This document shows positions 7,648 through 15,593 of a stretch of DNA of 16,861 bases, one piece after another. The position numbers and the translations under genes are program-made. Location: the NCBI GenBank assembly GCA_910580005.1, contig CAJTXH010000056.1:1-16861 (forward strand), read 5' to 3'. The notes under the pieces were generated by a model that was not told where the DNA came from, searched no databases, and saw nothing but the letters and a program-made list of their open reading frames with translations. The DNA is from an uncultured Lachnospiraceae bacterium. GTDB taxonomy: Bacteria; Bacillota; Clostridia; Lachnospirales; Lachnospiraceae. Positions within the stretch are counted from its first letter, which is position 1. Each line of letters starts with the position of its first letter.

Positions 7648-8697
7648 ATGGGAATATCAATTTTTGCTGCCAGTAATAACAAAGAGGGCTTATTTGTAAC
7701 AAACAGGCATGCAGCAAAAGACAGCCAGGGCTCTAAAAATACCAAGGGTGGAAAAAATGTTTTTGCTGGTGACTTTAATGCACAGAATAAGAATACTATT
7801 GAACTTAAACGTAAACTTGCCTATAAACGTGCTATGAAAATCCTTACTGATACTTTTGCAACAGAACAGGATATTGATAATGGCATAAAGGGGCTTAAAG
7901 AACAGCAGGAACAGCTTAAACAAGAAGCACTGGAAGATAAAAAAGCCGCCATGGGCGTAGAAGATGAACGCACACAGCTTATGGAAAGATATGGCGTAAC
8001 AGAAGACTCAGAAGAACATAAGGACTTGGAGCTTCTTAGGAAAGAATTCCAGACAGATGCAGAACTTACAGACAGTGAGAAGGAACAACTGGCTGAAATA
8101 CATAAAAAAGGGCTTACTGCATACCAGAAAGATATGATAGAACTCGACCGCAAGGAAGAAGTTTACAGACAGCGTGCTGGACAAAAGGAATCTTCAGCTA
8201 ATGCAATTTCAAGTTCAATCACTGGAATAGAACTTGACCGCCTTAAAACACATCCTGTAGCAAATGCCACACGGGAAGCAGATGAAATAATTGAAGCAGC
8301 TAACAAAGAACTTATTGGCGGACTCTGGGCAGAAGCAAAAGACCATATTGATGAGAAGATGGAAGAAGTTATGGAGAAAGCTGAGAAAGAGGCTGAGGAG
8401 AAAGAAGAGGAAGAAAAGAAAGAAGCAGAGCGCAAGAAGGAAAAACTTGAAACTGAAAAACGCATTGAAGAATCCAAACTGTCTGCCTTAGTTACCACAA
8501 GTGCAGGACAGGATACACCAGCCAGTACACCTGTTGATAAATCATTTGATACAACGGAAGTGCATGATATTATACAGGAAAGTTCTGGCAATAATTCCTC
8601 CGCTTCAAAAGCTGAAAAAGAAATACAAAAACTCGTTGAAGAGTTAAATCTTATAATGGAAGACCTTAAAGGTACAAAAATAGATATGAATGCATAA
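7648..8697 (+). CDS. Coiled-coil protein of unknown function, probably flagellum-linked
   Basis: A 349-residue, highly charged protein with no membrane segment, signal peptide or recognised catalytic motif. Residues 1-47 look disordered and include a short motif, NVFAGDFNAQN. Long helices with heptad-like spacing follow (about 50-190), containing two similar boundary phrases around acidic turns (EDSEEHKDLELL and TDSEKEQLAEI). Residues about 236-277 are almost entirely Glu, Lys, Ala and Arg, a probable single long helix. A Ser/Thr-rich linker and a final amphipathic helix (about 325-345) close it. ATG 7648 has AAAGGGG nine bases upstream. The sigma-28-like promoter suggests co-expression with flagellin-class genes. 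It ends before a bidirectional terminator, so it is a single-gene unit. A structural or export-related flagellar accessory role is inference; it could also be an unrelated cytoskeletal-type coiled coil. Confidence 0.7.
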   Translation: MGISIFAASNNKEGLFVTNRHAAKDSQGSKNTKGGKNVFAGDFNAQNKNTIELKRKLAYKRAMKILTDTFATEQDIDNGIKGLKEQQEQLKQEALEDKKAAMGVEDERTQLMERYGVTEDSEEHKDLELLRKEFQTDAELTDSEKEQLAEIHKKGLTAYQKDMIELDRKEEVYRQRAGQKESSANAISSSITGIELDRLKTHPVANATREADEIIEAANKELIGGLWAEAKDHIDEKMEEVMEKAEKEAEEKEEEEKKEAERKKEKLETEKRIEESKLSALVTTSAGQDTPASTPVDKSFDTTEVHDIIQESSGNNSSASKAEKEIQKLVEELNLIMEDLKGTKIDMNA

Positions 8698-8760
8698 AAC
8701 CACTGGCATACATGCCTATATCAATATTATGCCAGCTAAAAAGCACTTTACCAGACAAAA

Positions 8761-8798
8761 AGCTCCACAGTAGAATATTTATTTCTGTGGAGTTTTTT
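8761..8798. terminator. Bidirectional terminator between the coiled-coil gene and hemL
   Basis: CTCCACAG (8763-8770) pairs with CTGTGGAG (8785-8792) around a 14-nt loop, followed by six T on the plus strand (8793-8798). An A-run precedes the stem, giving a T-run on the minus strand as well. It can end transcription of the coiled-coil gene from the left and of the tetrapyrrole genes from the right. Confidence 0.88.
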
Positions 8799-8810
8799 AT
8801 AAGCATGCAA

Positions 8811-10109
8811 TTAGCACATTCCCATATAAGATTTAAGCAACTCTGCTGCCTGCTTTATAATATAACAGGTTCTTTCTATATCTTCATCTGTATGTGCTGC
8901 TGATATAAACATTGCTTCAAATTGCGATGGTGCAATATATATTCTATTTTTTAGCATATAATCAAAATACATTGCATATTTTTCTGTGTCAGAGCTTACT
9001 GCTGTTACATAATCTGTAACTTTTTCTTCTGTAAAAAAGACTGACATAAGCGAGCCAGCCTGGCTTACACACACACTGCTCCCAAATGCCTTTTCTGCCG
9101 CCAGCCGGATTTTTGTAGTGTTTTCTTCTATCTTATTATAAATATCGTTATCGTCTTTTAAAATCTTTAAAGTTTCTATACCTGCTGTTACTGCAACTGG
9201 ATTTCCTGACAATGTACCAGCCTGGTACACCCCTCCAAGCGGTGCAACCATCTCCATAATATCCCTGCGTCCGCCATATACTGCAAGCGGCATGCCGCCG
9301 CCGGCAATTTTGCCAAGCACTGTAATATCTGGAACTATGCCAAAGTATTCCTGTGCACCTCCTTTTGCAAGACGGAAACCTGTTATTACCTCATCAAATA
9401 TCAAAATTGATTTATACTGTTTTGTTATTTCCCTAAGACCTTCAAGGAATCCAGGTACAGGAGGCACAACCCCCATATTTGCAGCAACAGGTTCAACAAT
9501 TACTGCGGCTATCCCGCTTCCGTATTTTTTGAAAAGGCTTTTTACAGACAGAATATCATTATATTCTGCAACTAATGTACTTTCTGTACAGCCTTCTGGC
9601 ACTCCCAGGCTGTCAGGTACAGACTGTGTTAATGCACCTGAGCCAGCTTTTACAAGAAGCCCGTCAGAGTGCCCATGATAACACCCCCGGAATTTAATAA
9701 TTTTATCCCTTCCTGTAAATCCCCTTGCTGCCCTTATTGCACTCATAACTGCTTCTGTACCAGAATTTACAAGCCGCAGCATTTCCATAGAAGGCACAAG
9801 CTCCTGTATAATTGATGCCAGCACATATTCTTTTTCTGTAGGCGCACCAAATGTCAGCCCGTTATTACATGCTTTCTTTACAGCCTCTATTACACGGCTG
9901 TCTGCATGTCCAAGTATTCCTGGTCCCCATGAACACACATAGTCTGTATATTCACTGCCATCAACATCATATATCTTTGAACCTTTTGCCCTCTCAATAA
10001 AAACGGGGTTCTGGTTTACTGCCCTGAAAGCACGCACAGGGCTGTTTACACCACCTGGCATTATTTCTTTTGATTTCTTAAATAAAGCTTCTGATTTCCA
10101 GCCAGCCAT
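8811..10109 (-). CDS. hemL: Glutamate-1-semialdehyde 2,1-aminomutase
   Basis: A PLP-dependent enzyme that converts glutamate-1-semialdehyde to 5-aminolevulinate, the second step of the C5 pathway after HemA. The 432 residues fit the family length. Near the start is IMPGGVNSPVRAF, followed by FRGCYHGHSDG, the cofactor-binding FDEVITGFR and the Schiff-base Lys267 in LGKIAGGGMP. I chose ATG 10109 because AAGGAGG (10123-10117) lies seven bases upstream. An ATG at 10115 overlaps the hemB stop as ATGA but is only one base from that ribosome site. It is the last gene of the run and is followed by a terminator, so coupling to hemB is expected. Confidence 0.97.
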   Translation of the reverse strand: MAGWKSEALFKKSKEIMPGGVNSPVRAFRAVNQNPVFIERAKGSKIYDVDGSEYTDYVCSWGPGILGHADSRVIEAVKKACNNGLTFGAPTEKEYVLASIIQELVPSMEMLRLVNSGTEAVMSAIRAARGFTGRDKIIKFRGCYHGHSDGLLVKAGSGALTQSVPDSLGVPEGCTESTLVAEYNDILSVKSLFKKYGSGIAAVIVEPVAANMGVVPPVPGFLEGLREITKQYKSILIFDEVITGFRLAKGGAQEYFGIVPDITVLGKIAGGGMPLAVYGGRRDIMEMVAPLGGVYQAGTLSGNPVAVTAGIETLKILKDDNDIYNKIEENTTKIRLAAEKAFGSSVCVSQAGSLMSVFFTEEKVTDYVTAVSSDTEKYAMYFDYMLKNRIYIAPSQFEAMFISAAHTDEDIERTCYIIKQAAELLKSYMGMC

Positions 10110-10111
10110 TT

Positions 10112-11077
10112 TCATGCCTCCTTAAGCCACTTCACTGCATCTAATGCATGGTAAGTTATTATAATGCCTGCACCTGCCCTTTTAATTGAAACCAGGTTCT
10201 CCATTACAACCTTTTTTTCATCAATCCAGCCATTTAAAGCAGCTGCCTTTACCATTGAATATTCACCACTTACATTATAAGCAGCTATAGGATAATTTGT
10301 ATGGTTTGAAACTTCCTTAATTACATCCAGATATGCAAGTGCTGGTTTTACCATTATAATATCTGCACCCTCTGCAATATCATTTTCACACTCCCTTATA
10401 GCCTCACGTCCATTAGCCGGGTCCATCTGGTATGTTTTCCTGTCACCAAATGAAGGGGCAGACTGGGCAGCATCCCTGAATGGCGAGTAATACCCTGATG
10501 CAAACTTAGCACTGTAAGCCATTATTGGAGTATTTTTAAAACCCGTAATATCAAGTGCTTTCCTTATGTACGCAACATGCCCATCCATCATATCAGAAGG
10601 TGCAATAATATCTGCCCCTGCCTTTGCAAGGCTTACAGATGTCTTTGCAAGCAGTTCAAGTGTTTCATCATTTAATACCTCCCTGCCGCATACAATCCCA
10701 CAATGTCCATGTGAAGTATATTCACAAAGGCAGACATCAGCTATAAGAATAATATCTGGTGCTTTCTTTTTAATCTTCCTTATTATATTCTGTGTAACAC
10801 CATTATCATTATATGCTTCACTTCCAGTTTCATTTTTATGCTTTGGTATACCAAAGACAAGAATTGCCTTTATTCCTGAACTAATTACCCTCTCAAGCTC
10901 TTCATCAAACCTGTCATTTGAATACTGGTAAATACCAGGCATTGAAGCAACCGGCTCTTTAATATTTTTACCCTCCTTAATAAATACAGGATATACTAAA
11001 TCATCTGTTGTAACTACTGTTTCCCTTACAAGATCCCTTAAGCTGCTGCTAGCCCTTAACCTGCGCATACGTACCAT
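10112..11077 (-). CDS. hemB: Porphobilinogen synthase (5-aminolevulinate dehydratase), zinc type
   Basis: This enzyme condenses two 5-aminolevulinate molecules to porphobilinogen. It has 321 residues from the start MVRMRRLRAS. The two substrate-binding lysines are Lys191 in YSAKFASGYYSPFRDA and Lys244 in MVKPALAYLD. The cysteine triad Cys116, Cys118 and Cys126 in DVCLCEYTSHGHCG marks the zinc-dependent class. The frame is open to 11149, but the extra 24 residues are low-complexity and lie outside the family; GGGG nine bases before ATG 11077 supports the shorter form. The gene is separated from cobA-hemD by 199 bases, unlike its tightly packed neighbours, so it may have its own promoter. Confidence 0.96.
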   Translation of the reverse strand: MVRMRRLRASSSLRDLVRETVVTTDDLVYPVFIKEGKNIKEPVASMPGIYQYSNDRFDEELERVISSGIKAILVFGIPKHKNETGSEAYNDNGVTQNIIRKIKKKAPDIILIADVCLCEYTSHGHCGIVCGREVLNDETLELLAKTSVSLAKAGADIIAPSDMMDGHVAYIRKALDITGFKNTPIMAYSAKFASGYYSPFRDAAQSAPSFGDRKTYQMDPANGREAIRECENDIAEGADIIMVKPALAYLDVIKEVSNHTNYPIAAYNVSGEYSMVKAAALNGWIDEKKVVMENLVSIKRAGAGIIITYHALDAVKWLKEA

Positions 11078-11102
11078 ATTTTCTAACCCCGTTTCTTTAA
11101 AT

Positions 11103-11129
11103 TTTATATTAAACGCTTTTAAATGTAAA
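11103..11129 (-). promoter_or_regulatory. Possible internal promoter for hemB-hemL
   Basis: In the 199-base gap between cobA-hemD and hemB the minus strand reads TTTACA (11129-11124) followed by TATAAA (11108-11103) at 15 bases, or TAAAAT (11106-11101) at 17 bases. The region is very AT-rich, so such matches arise easily. The rest of the gap (11130-11276) shows no terminator hairpin and no credible gene. Confidence 0.3.
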
Positions 11130-11276
11130 TAAAATATCAAATATAACATCTAAAAAACTATTATTTAAATCTTCCAATAATTGACAGCTACTTTCGTCTA
11201 AAGAATATAGATTATGTACTATAAGACATCTGACATTATGTAAATTATTAGGTTGTTAATTTATCTGGCATCCCCT

Positions 11277-12794
11277 TCAAGCATTACTTCCCTCTCTTAA
11301 TGCATTAATAATACCTTCCACATTATTTAATTGTGCTGTTATTATACCTGCTTCTGTGCCATATTCTTCTCTGGCTGCCTTTTTTGTTACGTCACCTATA
11401 CATATAAATTCTATGCCAGCAGGAAGTTTTTTCCCTTTATTCTTTAACAGCCTGGCAAATTCCTTTACTCCAGATGTGCTTAAAAATATAATGCTGTTTA
11501 ATTCGTCAAGCCTGTCTGCCCCTGGCAGCAGATGTCCTTTTACATCATATATTTTTATTTCTTTAAAAGATATATTTTCCTGCTCCAGTATAACTGTTAA
11601 TTCCCTGCTGCCTTTAACTGCCCTTGGCAGAAGCAGTGTTTCTCCAGGAAGCATGGCAGAAGCAAGTTCTTTTGCAAGTATAGCCGATGTATATCCTGAC
11701 GGGATAAAATCTACATTAATGCCAAAGCCTGCAAGTGCTTCTTTAGTGCCGCTGCCAATAACTGCAAATTTAAGCACTGCAAGCCTGCGTATATCCATAT
11801 GCATTTTCTTTAATGTTTCAAAGAAAATTAATACACCATTCCTGCTTGTAAATACAACCCATCTGTATTTCTCTATATTACCAAGTTCCTCTTCAAGTTC
11901 CTGTGTTACAACATTAAAAATATCCATTCCGCATACAGGTACACACTCTATATTTTCCATTTCCAGCCCTGTTTTTAACTTTTCCATTAGTGCTTCTGTT
12001 GCAACAATGCCGGCTTTCTTTTTATAAAACTTACTACATGCAATGCCATCTTTTTCTGCATTTTTATTATAAACATAGTTGTATGCTGCCGTTTCACCTA
12101 TTACTATTACCGCAGGCGGCAATATATTCTTTTCTGTTACCCTTTTTCCAATATCTCTAAGACTTGAGCGCAAAACCACCTGCATTTCTGTAGTACCGCC
12201 TGAAATAACAGCAGCCGGCATTTCTGCCGGCATACCCTCTTTAAGCAGACTGCCTGTTATTTCTTTTATATTGGAAAGCCCCATCAAAAATATAAGAGTG
12301 CCGCCTGCATCCACGAGGGCTTTATAATTACAAACTGGTAAACCTGTGCCTGTATCTGTATGCCCCGTTATTACATGGAAACTCCTGCTGGCTCCCCTGT
12401 GTGTAACAGGAATCCCTGCACACTCTGGCACGGCTATTGCTGATGTTATGCCTGGTATTACTTCATAAGGGATATTGTGCTGGTTTAATGCTTCTATCTC
12501 CTCTGTGCCCCTTCCAAATACAAAAGAATCGCCGCCTTTAAGCCTTGCAACAATATTGTTTTTTAATGCATATTCCGTTAATATCTGGTTAATCTCCTCC
12601 TGTTTAATATAATGGCTGCCTGCCTGTTTTCCAGCATAGATTTTTCTACAGCCTGGCTTCAGCAGTTTAAGAAGTTCTTCATTTGCAAGCCTGTCATATA
12701 TAACAACATCACATATCTTTAATTTTTCTGCGCCTTTAAGTGTTATAAGCCCTTTATCCCCCGGTCCTGCACCTATAAAATATACAATTCCCAC
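11277..12794 (-). CDS. cobA-hemD: Fused uroporphyrinogen-III C-methyltransferase / uroporphyrinogen-III synthase
   Basis: A two-domain protein of 505 residues. Residues 1 to about 245 are the SAM-dependent CobA/SUMT methyltransferase that turns uroporphyrinogen III into precorrin-2: it shows FIGAGPGD (6-13), LKGGDSFVFGRG, IPGITSA and PVTHRGASRS. Residues about 258-505 are the HemD synthase that closes hydroxymethylbilane to uroporphyrinogen III; this domain is poorly conserved in general, but VVFTSRNGV, FAVIGSGTKEAL, LLPRA and FLSTSGV are recognisable. It starts with GTG 12794, four bases after the hemC stop, with AAAGGG about 11 bases upstream. The fusion is common in Clostridia and passes the branch-point product straight to the corrinoid/siroheme side. 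Confidence 0.95.
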   Translation of the reverse strand: MGIVYFIGAGPGDKGLITLKGAEKLKICDVVIYDRLANEELLKLLKPGCRKIYAGKQAGSHYIKQEEINQILTEYALKNNIVARLKGGDSFVFGRGTEEIEALNQHNIPYEVIPGITSAIAVPECAGIPVTHRGASRSFHVITGHTDTGTGLPVCNYKALVDAGGTLIFLMGLSNIKEITGSLLKEGMPAEMPAAVISGGTTEMQVVLRSSLRDIGKRVTEKNILPPAVIVIGETAAYNYVYNKNAEKDGIACSKFYKKKAGIVATEALMEKLKTGLEMENIECVPVCGMDIFNVVTQELEEELGNIEKYRWVVFTSRNGVLIFFETLKKMHMDIRRLAVLKFAVIGSGTKEALAGFGINVDFIPSGYTSAILAKELASAMLPGETLLLPRAVKGSRELTVILEQENISFKEIKIYDVKGHLLPGADRLDELNSIIFLSTSGVKEFARLLKNKGKKLPAGIEFICIGDVTKKAAREEYGTEAGIITAQLNNVEGIINALREGSNA

Positions 12795-12798
12795 TAGA

Positions 12799-13737
12799 TT
12801 AATACCCTTTCTTCAAATATCTTATTGCCCTGTCTGTAAGATTGGCTGCATCCTCACGCCTGCCAGTCCCCCTGAAACTGTATTGTGCCTTTTCCAGTCC
12901 GCCAAATTCCTTTAAAATGTACACACAGAGAAGTTCTTCACCCTCCAAATCATAAAAATAACTTATAACGCCTATGCTGTTATTGCACCCTGCGCCCAAA
13001 GCCTCTGCTATTTTTCTTTCAATCTGGAAGTTTAAAAATGTATCACTGTCATTTATATCCCTCAAAACCCTGCCTATAAATGTGTCTTCTTCTGCATCTT
13101 CCCTTCTTGTTTCAACAGCTATTATTCCCTGTCCGCCAGCAGGCGTTATTTCCTCTTTACTAAAATACTTGTATTCTAAATCTTTCTCCCTGTCAAGCCC
13201 AAGCCTTTTCAAACCAGCAGCAGCAAGTATTATTCCGTCATATTCCCCATTACGGAGTTTATTTATTCTTGTATCTACATTCCCCCGTATTTCTTTAAAT
13301 CTTGCATTATTGCAAAGCCTTATAAACTGCCTCTGCCGGCGTATGCTTCCTGTCCCGGTAACCACGCTGGATTTATTCTTTAAATCTTCAAACAGAATGC
13401 CAGCCCTTGTTACCAGCACATCCCTTACATCCTCCCTTGGCAGTACACATGGTATGCAGAGCCCGTCCTTTAAGCCACCAGGCAAATCCTTAGCACTATG
13501 TACGGCCATATCTATGCTGCCATTAGAAAGCGCTTCCTCAATTTCTGTAATAAAAACCCCTTTATCACCAAAGCTTGAAACAGGCTTGTCTGTTTCCCTG
13601 TCGCCCTTTGTGCTTATTATTACCCTTTCAATATCTGCACCAGGATATTTTGCTTTAATTGCAGAAATAACAAGTCCAGTCTGCGCAAGCGCAAGCGCAC
13701 TCCCCCTTGTGCCAATCCTGGTTAATTTCTGTTCCAT
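12799..13737 (-). CDS. hemC: Hydroxymethylbilane synthase (porphobilinogen deaminase)
   Basis: A cytoplasmic enzyme that polymerises four porphobilinogen units on a covalently bound dipyrromethane cofactor. The 312 residues are typical. The start RIGTRGSALALAQT, the segment FITEIEEALSNGSIDMAVHSAKDLP, RRQRQF and RGNVDTRINKL are all present. Cys251 in LGAGCNNSIGV is the cofactor attachment residue. ATG 13737 has a GAGGGG site. Spacing is 30 bases from the SirC-type gene upstream and four bases to cobA-hemD downstream, consistent with one transcript. Confidence 0.97.
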   Translation of the reverse strand: MEQKLTRIGTRGSALALAQTGLVISAIKAKYPGADIERVIISTKGDRETDKPVSSFGDKGVFITEIEEALSNGSIDMAVHSAKDLPGGLKDGLCIPCVLPREDVRDVLVTRAGILFEDLKNKSSVVTGTGSIRRQRQFIRLCNNARFKEIRGNVDTRINKLRNGEYDGIILAAAGLKRLGLDREKDLEYKYFSKEEITPAGGQGIIAVETRREDAEEDTFIGRVLRDINDSDTFLNFQIERKIAEALGAGCNNSIGVISYFYDLEGEELLCVYILKEFGGLEKAQYSFRGTGRREDAANLTDRAIRYLKKGY

Positions 13738-13767
13738 TATATTTTGCCCCTCTTTATTTTTATTTTA

Positions 13768-14406
13768 TTAATGCTGTTTCCTGTATTCTTCTATAATATA
13801 TTTAACAACATCTTCTGGTATCTCTCCATCATGCTCCTTGCCATACATTACCAGTTTTTCAAATATCCGTTTTCTGGCTGCATCTTTAATATCCTTTGTA
13901 TTTTTAATTACATATTCCCTGCTTTTTTCAAGGTTCTTTGCGAGCCTGGAATAATAATCTGGCATTATTTCTTTTATATCATTTTTAATACCTGCGGCTA
14001 ATGCAGGGCTTGCCCCTCCCGATGAAACAGCCACAAGCAGAGGTTCTTTATGGATAATTGCCGGGAATATAAATGAACATGCTTCTTTTATATCCACAAC
14101 ATTTACAGGTATCTTCTGTTTTTTGCATATTTCCGAAATATGCAGCCCAAGTTCCTTATTCCCTGTTGCTGCAATAACAAAATCCATCCCATCTATATCA
14201 TTATCTTCAAATCTGCGCAGCCTGATATCTATCTTTTTATTATTTTTGGCAAGTTTTAAAAGGCTGTCACAGGCAGATATTGCCACAATATGTATATTTA
14301 CATTATATTCTGCAAGTACCCCTGCTTTATGCAATGCTGTGCTTCCACCTCCTGCAATAAGACAGTCCATATCCTCTATATCTGTTATAAATGGAAAATA
14401 AGCCAT
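13768..14406 (-). CDS. sirC: Precorrin-2 dehydrogenase (SirC/Met8 family)
   Basis: An NAD-dependent enzyme that oxidises precorrin-2 to sirohydrochlorin; some Met8/CysG relatives also insert iron or cobalt. The 212 residues match the single-domain family. The Rossmann motif LIAGGGSTALHKAG (16-29) is a variant of the usual GGGxxAxxK. Asp105 in VNVVD corresponds to the conserved active-site Asp of Met8. FIFPA and SSGGASPALA (usually TGGxSPxLA) follow, then the helical dimerisation domain. The start ATG overlaps the hemA stop (TAATG) with GGAGG six bases away, so the two are translationally coupled. No separate chelatase gene is in the window. Confidence 0.9.
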   Translation of the reverse strand: MAYFPFITDIEDMDCLIAGGGSTALHKAGVLAEYNVNIHIVAISACDSLLKLAKNNKKIDIRLRRFEDNDIDGMDFVIAATGNKELGLHISEICKKQKIPVNVVDIKEACSFIFPAIIHKEPLLVAVSSGGASPALAAGIKNDIKEIMPDYYSRLAKNLEKSREYVIKNTKDIKDAARKRIFEKLVMYGKEHDGEIPEDVVKYIIEEYRKQH

Positions 14407-15593
14407 TATTCCCCTCCATTTATTTCCTTAATGTAAATCCTTTCCAGCACATCCTTAAAACCATCACTTCCAAGCACATCTTCCAGGTAATATACCATAT
14501 TCCTGAACCACTTTTCCTTATTGAATTTATCTGCAAGGACTGCATTTTCTTTCACTCTGGCAAGAAAATCACGGATATATATTTTTTTCATTGTGTTTTC
14601 TACACATTCTTTTACTGTTTCTTCTGCCTTGCAAAGTTCACCAAGTTTTATATTAGTATTTTCTTTGGAAAGTGTATTAAAATAATCTATGTCAAGAAGT
14701 TTTATATTATGAAGCCCTGCAAGCATCCTGTCTATATCATATGGAACTGCAAGGTCAATTAAAAGCTTTTCCTGGTTATTTCCCGCATATTTTAAATATT
14801 CATTATATGTCAGTGTATAATGAGGGCTTGTTGTTGCACTTACTATTGCACACATCTTGTTTATATATTTATAACGCTCTTCAAAACTTGTTACTTCTAT
14901 GAGCCTGCTTCCATGCCACCACGTACCAGCATCCAGCCCACGCTTCCTGGCTGTGCCTGTCACTGGTATGCCCTTGGCTGCCAGGTTTCTTGCAACAATT
15001 CCCCCAGTTTTGCCTGTTATCCCGATAACCATTACCCTTTTGCCAGGAAACTTATCTTTATTAATGTTTTTTTCAATATATTTTTCAATTGTATTGGCGG
15101 TTATAGTCCCGATAGAAACAGGGGTGGTAGAAAGCCTTGTTTTTGATTTGCCAGATTTGGCGCAGTTAAGTGCATTCTGGAATATTATATTTAATTCACT
15201 GTCTGTATGGCGTGCTTTAAGAGCAGCAAGGTATGCCTCCTTAACCTGGCGCAGTATTTCATCTTCGCCAAGCACCATTGAGTCAAGCCCGGACGCCACA
15301 TTAAAAAGATGGCTGGCTGCACTGCTTCCGCCATAAAAAAGACAGTATTTCTTTATACTGTTGTCACTTGTATTTTTAAATAATGCAATATTTTTTGCCA
15401 CTTCTTCAACAGAACGGCTGCTTCCTGTAAAATAAACCTCACTTCTGTTACATGTAGATAAAATTACCCCACCCTTTATTATATTATTTTGGATAAGTTT
15501 TTTAATAAATATATACTGCTCTTCCTGTGAAAAAGCAAAACCCTGCCTGGTTTCCAAGGGTGTATTTTTATAACTGGCACTTATACAGAACAT
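14406..15593 (-). CDS. hemA: Glutamyl-tRNA reductase
   Basis: It reduces glutamyl-tRNA(Glu) to glutamate-1-semialdehyde with NADPH, the first committed tetrapyrrole step. The 395 residues show FCISASYKNTPLETR at the start, the catalytic Cys48 in STCNRSEVY and ASGLDSMVLGEDEILRQVK. The nucleotide-binding loop is GITGKTG (191-197) rather than the common GAGEMG form. A C-terminal helical dimerisation domain is present, shorter than in enterobacteria. ATG 15593 lies inside the end of the preceding gene (13-base overlap) with an AAGGA site nine bases upstream; a TTG at 15602 in the same frame is less likely. Feedback by haem or transcript control cannot be judged from the sequence. Confidence 0.95.
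   Translation of the reverse strand: MFCISASYKNTPLETRQGFAFSQEEQYIFIKKLIQNNIIKGGVILSTCNRSEVYFTGSSRSVEEVAKNIALFKNTSDNSIKKYCLFYGGSSAASHLFNVASGLDSMVLGEDEILRQVKEAYLAALKARHTDSELNIIFQNALNCAKSGKSKTRLSTTPVSIGTITANTIEKYIEKNINKDKFPGKRVMVIGITGKTGGIVARNLAAKGIPVTGTARKRGLDAGTWWHGSRLIEVTSFEERYKYINKMCAIVSATTSPHYTLTYNEYLKYAGNNQEKLLIDLAVPYDIDRMLAGLHNIKLLDIDYFNTLSKENTNIKLGELCKAEETVKECVENTMKKIYIRDFLARVKENAVLADKFNKEKWFRNMVYYLEDVLGSDGFKDVLERIYIKEINGGE

Noticed and set aside
8163..8591. Long Ser-rich minus-strand frame opposite the coiled-coil gene
   Set aside because: The Ser/Phe-rich translation is the mirror of the Glu/Lys/Ala codons of the real gene; there is no ribosome site.
11078..11149. Longer N-terminus for HemB starting at 11149
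   Set aside because: The added 24 residues are not like HemB, there is no ribosome site there, and the start at 11077 fits the family length.
11130..11276. Open minus-strand stretch of about 50 codons between cobA-hemD and hemB
   Set aside because: No start codon or ribosome site; very AT-rich sequence gives such stretches by chance.
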